Shown piece after piece: positions 31,776-37,206 of a stretch of 37,206 nucleotides of DNA (positions are counted from its first letter, which is position 1; every line of letters begins with the position of its first letter). The position numbers were made by a program, and so were the translations under genes. Source of the DNA: an uncultured Lachnospiraceae bacterium (GTDB lineage: Bacteria; Bacillota; Clostridia; Lachnospirales; Lachnospiraceae). The stretch spans positions 1 through 37,206 of the forward strand of contig CANQVH010000036.1 of assembly GCA_947627245.1 (NCBI GenBank), in the 5' to 3' direction. The notes under the pieces are model-generated. The model was not told where the DNA came from. It searched no databases and saw nothing but the letters and a program-made list of their open reading frames with translations.

Positions 31776-33839
31776 ATGCCGAAATATCTGGTGATCGTGG
31801 AGTCGCCCGCGAAGGTCAAGACGATCAAGAAGTTTCTCGGGTCGAATTATGAGGTGATGGCCTCGAACGGCCATGTCAGGGATCTGCCCAAGAGTCAGAT
31901 GGGAATCGATTTTGAACACGATTACGAGCCGAAATATATCACAATTCGCGGGAAAGGAGATATTCTTGCCGCTCTGCGCAAAGCGGAAAAAAAGGCGGAC
32001 AAGGTATATCTCGCGACCGACCCGGACCGTGAGGGAGAAGCGATCTCGTGGCATCTGGCCGAGGCGTTGAAGCTGGACGGAAAGAAGCAAAAAAGGATTA
32101 CCTTCAATGAGATTACAAAAACCGCGGTAAAGGAATCGCTGAAGCATGCGCGCGCGATCGACATGGATCTGGTCGACGCGCAGCAGACGCGCCGCATCCT
32201 CGACCGCATGGTAGGATACAGCATCAGTCCGCTTCTGTGGCAGAAGGTGAAGCGGGGCTTGAGCGCCGGCCGCGTACAGTCGGTCGCATTGCGCATCATT
32301 GCAGACCGCGAGGAAGAGATCAATGCGTTCATTCCGCAGGAGTACTGGTCGCTGGAGGTTCAACTGCGCGTGCCGGGGGAGAAGAAACCGGTAATCGCGA
32401 AATTCCACGGAAAAGACAGGAAGATGACGATCTCCTCCAAGGCCGAGCTCGACAAGATTCTCGCGGGGCTTGACGGGGCGGATTATACGGTGGAAGAGGT
32501 CAGGCGCGCGCAGCGCGTCAAGAAGCCGCCGCTTCCGTTTACGACCAGTACGCTGCAGCAGGAGGCCGCCAATGTGCTGAATTTCTCGACGCAGAAGACG
32601 ATGCGGCTTGCCCAGCAGATGTACGAGGGCGTGGATATCAAGGGCAGCGGGACCGTCGCCCTTATCACATACCTGCGTACCGATTCCACGCGTGTGTCGG
32701 ACGAGGCCGACCGCGCGGCGAGAGGATACATTGGCGCGCAGTACGGAGAGGAGTATGTAGCGGCGCATCCCGCGGCGGCAAAGAACGGGCAGAAGATTCA
32801 GGACGCGCACGAGGCGATCCGTCCGACCGATATCACGAGGACGCCGGCCAGCCTGAAGGATTCCCTCAGCCGCGACCTGTTCCGCCTGTATCAGTTGATC
32901 TGGAGGCGCTTTACGGCCAGCCGGATGGCGGGCGCGCAGTACGAGACTACGACGGTGAAGATCGGCGCGGCCGGATACAGCTTCACGATCGCGGCCTCGA
33001 AGTGCGTGTTCGAGGGCTTCCGCAGCGTGTATACGGAGAGCAGCGAGGAGAAGGAAGAGAACAACGTCATCACCGGAAACATCGAAAAAGGGATGCATCT
33101 GACTGCAGGAAAGATCGACACGAAGCAGCATTTCACGCAGCCCCCTGCGCATTATACGGAGGCGTCGCTGGTGCGCACGCTCGAGGAGAAGGGGATCGGG
33201 CGGCCGAGCACGTATGCGCCGACGATCACCACGATCATCGCGCGCCATTATGTGGCGAAGGAGAACAAAAATCTCTATATGACGGAGCTCGGCGAGGCGG
33301 TCAATTCGATCATGAAGGAGGCCTTCCCGAGCATTGTGGACGTTGATTTTACGGCGAATCTGGAGTCGCTGCTTGATTCGATCGGGGACGGGGAGATCCC
33401 GTGGAAGACGGTCGTGGAGAATTTTTACCCGGATCTCAACGAGGCGGTAAAAGAAGCGGAGAAGACGCTTGAAAAGGTGAAGGTGGAGGACGAGGTCTCG
33501 GATGAGATCTGCGAGGAGTGCGGCAGAAACATGGTGATCAAGTACGGCCCGCACGGAAAATTCCTAGCCTGCCCGGGCTTCCCGGAGTGCCGCAACACGA
33601 AGCCGTATCTGGAGAAGATCGGGGTTGCCTGCCCGCAGTGCGGGAAAGCGCTGGTGATCCGCAAGACGAAGAAGGGCCGGAAGTATTACGGCTGTGAGAA
33701 CAATCCGGAGTGCGATTTTATGTCATGGCAAAAGCCAGTCGAGCAGAAATGCCCGCAGTGCGGCGGCTTTATGGTAGAAAAAGGAAACAAGCTCATGTGC
33801 GCGGATAAAGCCTGCGGATACATCTGTTCGAAAAATTAA
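31776..33839 (+). CDS. topA: DNA topoisomerase I (type IA)
   Basis: A 687-residue topoisomerase that relaxes negative supercoils. The Toprim domain is at the N-terminus (VESPAKVKTIKKFLG; metal-binding D82-P-D84-R-E86). The catalytic tyrosine is Y299 in LITYLRTDSTRVS. The SAGRVQSVAL segment is also typical. Three C-terminal zinc-ribbon modules begin at CEECGRNM, CPQCGKAL and CPQCGGFM; the last has the form C-x2-C...C-x4-C. The ATG at 31776 follows TTGGAGGG, while an in-frame TTG at 31761 lies inside that site. Confidence 0.97.
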   Translation: MPKYLVIVESPAKVKTIKKFLGSNYEVMASNGHVRDLPKSQMGIDFEHDYEPKYITIRGKGDILAALRKAEKKADKVYLATDPDREGEAISWHLAEALKLDGKKQKRITFNEITKTAVKESLKHARAIDMDLVDAQQTRRILDRMVGYSISPLLWQKVKRGLSAGRVQSVALRIIADREEEINAFIPQEYWSLEVQLRVPGEKKPVIAKFHGKDRKMTISSKAELDKILAGLDGADYTVEEVRRAQRVKKPPLPFTTSTLQQEAANVLNFSTQKTMRLAQQMYEGVDIKGSGTVALITYLRTDSTRVSDEADRAARGYIGAQYGEEYVAAHPAAAKNGQKIQDAHEAIRPTDITRTPASLKDSLSRDLFRLYQLIWRRFTASRMAGAQYETTTVKIGAAGYSFTIAASKCVFEGFRSVYTESSEEKEENNVITGNIEKGMHLTAGKIDTKQHFTQPPAHYTEASLVRTLEEKGIGRPSTYAPTITTIIARHYVAKENKNLYMTELGEAVNSIMKEAFPSIVDVDFTANLESLLDSIGDGEIPWKTVVENFYPDLNEAVKEAEKTLEKVKVEDEVSDEICEECGRNMVIKYGPHGKFLACPGFPECRNTKPYLEKIGVACPQCGKALVIRKTKKGRKYYGCENNPECDFMSWQKPVEQKCPQCGGFMVEKGNKLMCADKACGYICSKN

Positions 33840-33889
33840 AAATATTTTGTTCTTTTGAAAAATATTTGGCATTATCGATTAAGAGGACA

Positions 33890-33918
33890 TTGAATTTCTG
33901 AAAATTGTATGCTATTAT
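33890..33918 (+). promoter_or_regulatory. codY promoter
   Basis: TTGAAT (33890-33895), 17-base spacer, TATTAT (33913-33918), 44 bases before the codY start codon. The -35 element is overlapped by a CodY box. Confidence 0.7.
33892..33906 (+). promoter_or_regulatory. CodY-binding box in front of codY
   Basis: GAATTTCTGAAAATT matches 13 of 15 positions of the CodY consensus AATTTTCWGAAAATT. It covers the codY -35 element and spacer, so bound CodY would block its own transcription. Confidence 0.65.
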
Positions 33919-33962
33919 ATAAAATGACGTAGAGCACGATTAATAAAGAAAGGAGGTGCGAA

Positions 33963-34745
33963 ATGAGCGTTCAATTGCTGGATAAGACCAGAAAGATCAA
34001 TCAGTTGTTACATAACAACAATACAAGTAAAGTCGTATTCAATGATATCTGCGAGGTACTTACCGGTATTTTGAATTCGAACATTCTTGTGATCAGTCGG
34101 AAAGGCAAAGTGTTGGGTGTAGGTCTATGTAATGGCATAGAAGAGATCGGCGAGTTGATTGTAGACCGGGTAGGCGGTTTTATTGACCCAATGCTGAACG
34201 AAAGACTTCTGGGTGTTCTCTCGACAAAAGAAAATGTTAATCTGGAAACATTGGGCTTTGAAGGTGAGAACATCAGAAAGTATCAGGCGATCATCAACCC
34301 GATCGACATCGCGGGCGAGCGTCTGGGAACTGTGTTTATGTACAAGTTTGGAGCTCAGTATGAGATCGACGATATCATCCTGAGCGAGTATGGCACTACC
34401 GTAGTTGGCCTCGAAATGATGCGCTCCGTCAATGAGGAGAATGCAGAGGAGAATCGAAAGATTCACATTGTTAAATCGGCGATCAGTACCCTGTCTTTTT
34501 CGGAAATGGAAGCAATAATCCATATATTTGATGAGTTGAATGGCTCCGAAGGGATTTTAGTAGCAAGTAAAATTGCTGACCGCGTTGGAATTACCCGTTC
34601 CGTGATAGTCAATGCGCTGCGCAAGTTTGAAAGCGCAGGCGTCATTGAGTCCAGATCCTCCGGAATGAAGGGAACTTACATCAAGGTTCTCAACGACGTC
34701 GTTTTTGACGAGCTGGCAGAGATCCGTAAGTCCCGCAATATCTGA
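33963..34745 (+). CDS. codY: GTP-sensing global regulator CodY
   Basis: A 260-residue regulator with an N-terminal GAF domain (about 1-155) that binds branched-chain amino acids, a linker helix, and a C-terminal winged helix (about 200-240) with the nearly invariant ASKIADRVGITRSVIVNALR recognition segment and SSGMKGTYI wing. CodY represses amino-acid supply and transport genes in rich conditions. The ATG at 33963 follows AAGGAGG. The gene and its leader are AT-richer than topA. Autoregulation is suggested by the CodY box over its promoter. Confidence 0.97.
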   Translation: MSVQLLDKTRKINQLLHNNNTSKVVFNDICEVLTGILNSNILVISRKGKVLGVGLCNGIEEIGELIVDRVGGFIDPMLNERLLGVLSTKENVNLETLGFEGENIRKYQAIINPIDIAGERLGTVFMYKFGAQYEIDDIILSEYGTTVVGLEMMRSVNEENAEENRKIHIVKSAISTLSFSEMEAIIHIFDELNGSEGILVASKIADRVGITRSVIVNALRKFESAGVIESRSSGMKGTYIKVLNDVVFDELAEIRKSRNI

Positions 34746-34771
34746 CTTAGGAAATACATGGTTTTTCATGG

Positions 34772-34798
34772 GCGCCCGTCCGACGACGGGCGTCTTTT
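34772..34798 (+). terminator. Intrinsic terminator after codY
   Basis: A 9-base-pair stem, GCGCCCGTC (34772-34780) and GACGGGCGT (34785-34793), is followed by CTTTT. The rest of the gap to groES holds only the groE control region. Confidence 0.8.
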
Positions 34799-34932
34799 GA
34801 TTCAGGCTATGATCGATCTTTGTGCTGGGATATTTTAATGAAAGAAAATGATATAGATGAGAAAGACAAAGAAAAAAAGAGATATATTGAGATAAACAAA
34901 TATTTTATGCGATTTTACCGTTGTAATAGAAG

Positions 34933-34961
34933 TTGCATTATTTACATAATTTAACTAATAT
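34933..34961 (+). promoter_or_regulatory. groESL promoter
   Basis: TTGCAT (34933-34938), 17-base spacer, TAATAT (34956-34961). Transcription would start within or just before the CIRCE operator. Confidence 0.65.
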
Positions 34962-34972
34962 AAGGATGTTCG

Positions 34973-34999
34973 TTAGCACTCGATTGAAATGAGTGCTAA
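34973..34999 (+). promoter_or_regulatory. CIRCE operator (HrcA site)
   Basis: A perfect TTAGCACTC-N9-GAGTGCTAA inverted repeat, the classical HrcA-binding element, 39 bases before groES. Confidence 0.98.
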
Positions 35000-35038
35000 T
35001 AAGAAGAAAAGAAATCATCATCTAAGGAGGAGTTCAAT

Positions 35039-35323
35039 ATGAAATTAGTACCGTTGGGCGACAGAGTTGTACTGAAGCAGTTCGAGGCAGAAGAGACGAC
35101 GAAATCCGGGATCATTCTGACGAGCAAGACGCAGGAAAAGCCGCAGGAGGCAGAGGTCATCGCGGTAGGGCCGGGCGGAATGGTCGACGGCAAGGAAGTA
35201 ACCATGCAGGTAAAAGCAGGGGACAAGGTGATCTACTCCAAATACGCAGGCAATGAAGTGAAGCTCGGCGAGGAAGAGTACATTATCGTGAAGCAGAGCG
35301 ATATTCTGGCAATTGTGGAGTAG
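35039..35323 (+). CDS. groES: Co-chaperonin GroES
   Basis: A 94-residue protein of standard GroES length, with the PLGDRVVLKQFEAEETTKSGI start, the mobile-loop region, and the DKVIYSKYAGNEVK and LGEEEYIIVKQSDILAIVE end. It caps GroEL during protein folding. AAGGAGGAG precedes the ATG. A 155-base spacer to groEL is somewhat long for this operon and includes a short palindrome, GCAGATATCTGC. Confidence 0.98.
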   Translation: MKLVPLGDRVVLKQFEAEETTKSGIILTSKTQEKPQEAEVIAVGPGGMVDGKEVTMQVKAGDKVIYSKYAGNEVKLGEEEYIIVKQSDILAIVE

Positions 35324-35472
35324 CTTTTTTCGTGGCGGGGACAGCAGATATCTGCAGTCGAACGATAGTCATGAAACAAATTCAGAAAGAGGAAACAGCG
35401 AGATGCCGGCGGGCGACATGAGACCGTACCGGTGTTGAATATTTCAAAATAACAGAACAAACAGGAGGCTGA

Positions 35473-37104
<1,632 letters not shown>

Positions 37105-37164
37105 TAAACCCGAGCCATGCCATACGGTAAAAAAGGGGCTGTCGGGAAATAGATAGCTCCAACC

Positions 37165-37202
37165 AGGGGTCGGCGTAACTTGATTGAGTTACGTCGGCCC
37201 CT
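37165..37202. terminator. Large hairpin after groEL at the right edge
   Basis: A 16-bp stem, AGGGGTCGGCGTAACT (37165-37180) and AGTTACGTCGGCCCCT (37187-37202) with two G-U pairs and a 6-base loop. A T-run cannot be judged because the window ends. It may end groESL, or be part of a mobile-element end whose edge could be GGGGCTGTCGGGAAAT at about 37135. Confidence 0.55.
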
Positions 37203-37206
37203 GAAA

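Noticed and set aside
31575-33554. 659-residue minus-strand open frame over topA
   Set aside because: Exact mirror of a well-conserved topA; composition is typical of an antisense shadow.

Overview
The window reads as chromosomal DNA from an endospore-forming Clostridia, most likely Lachnospiraceae. This is an inference from gene content and protein character: a sporulation sigma factor K, CodY, a perfect CIRCE element before groESL, a clostridial bifunctional AdhE, and a pstSCAB-phoU cluster paired with a PhoB/PhoR-type two-component system. Most genes are GC-rich. The stretch at about 14.4-16.5 kb is clearly AT-richer, and so is the codY promoter region. All convincing genes except one small ORF (28634-28876) lie on the plus strand.

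Layout. 0-2.2 kb: a 5'-truncated polysaccharide flippase followed by an orphan radical-SAM activase. 2.4-8.2 kb: sigK behind a hairpin that buries its ribosome binding site, a 4'-phosphopantetheinyl transferase, a GNAT acetyltransferase, a homocysteine S-methyltransferase-type protein, upp, and the hflK-hflC pair. 8.3-10 kb: an ECF sigma factor with a membrane-anchored DUF4179-like anti-sigma protein, behind an ECF-type promoter. 10.1-14.4 kb: pstS-pstC-pstA-pstB-phoU. 14.4-16.5 kb: an AT-rich accessory island with a translationally coupled three-gene module (DUF3791-like, DUF3990/ADP-ribosyltransferase-like, small partner), a HipA-like pseudogene, short direct repeats and a relic of a Na/Pi cotransporter. 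16.5-18.8 kb: the phosphate-type response regulator and histidine kinase. 18.9-25.4 kb: adhE, an aminoglycoside-phosphotransferase-fold kinase, an L,D-transpeptidase and a serine beta-lactamase-like hydrolase. 25.5-28.6 kb: tRNA-Arg(ACG), a PurF-like protein lacking its catalytic cysteine, a HAD phosphatase and endonuclease III. 29.1-33.8 kb: comM-like ATPase, dprA, topA. 34-37.1 kb: codY and groES-groEL. The window ends in sequence resembling a mobile-element end.

How the genes work together. The pst genes, phoU and the two-component system form a phosphate uptake and sensing unit that has been split by the island. The island's Na/Pi cotransporter relic suggests that a second phosphate transporter once sat there. 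ComM, DprA and TopA form the usual firmicute DNA-processing cluster. CodY appears to control itself through a box overlapping its -35 element, and groESL is under HrcA/CIRCE control.

The most unusual items are: a PstS whose two lobes occur in circularly permuted order; the DUF3791-DUF3990 toxin-antitoxin-like module; a PurF-like protein beginning Met-Gly-Gly where active PurF has the nucleophilic Cys; the sigK leader hairpin; and an orphan glycyl-radical-type activase beside a flippase.
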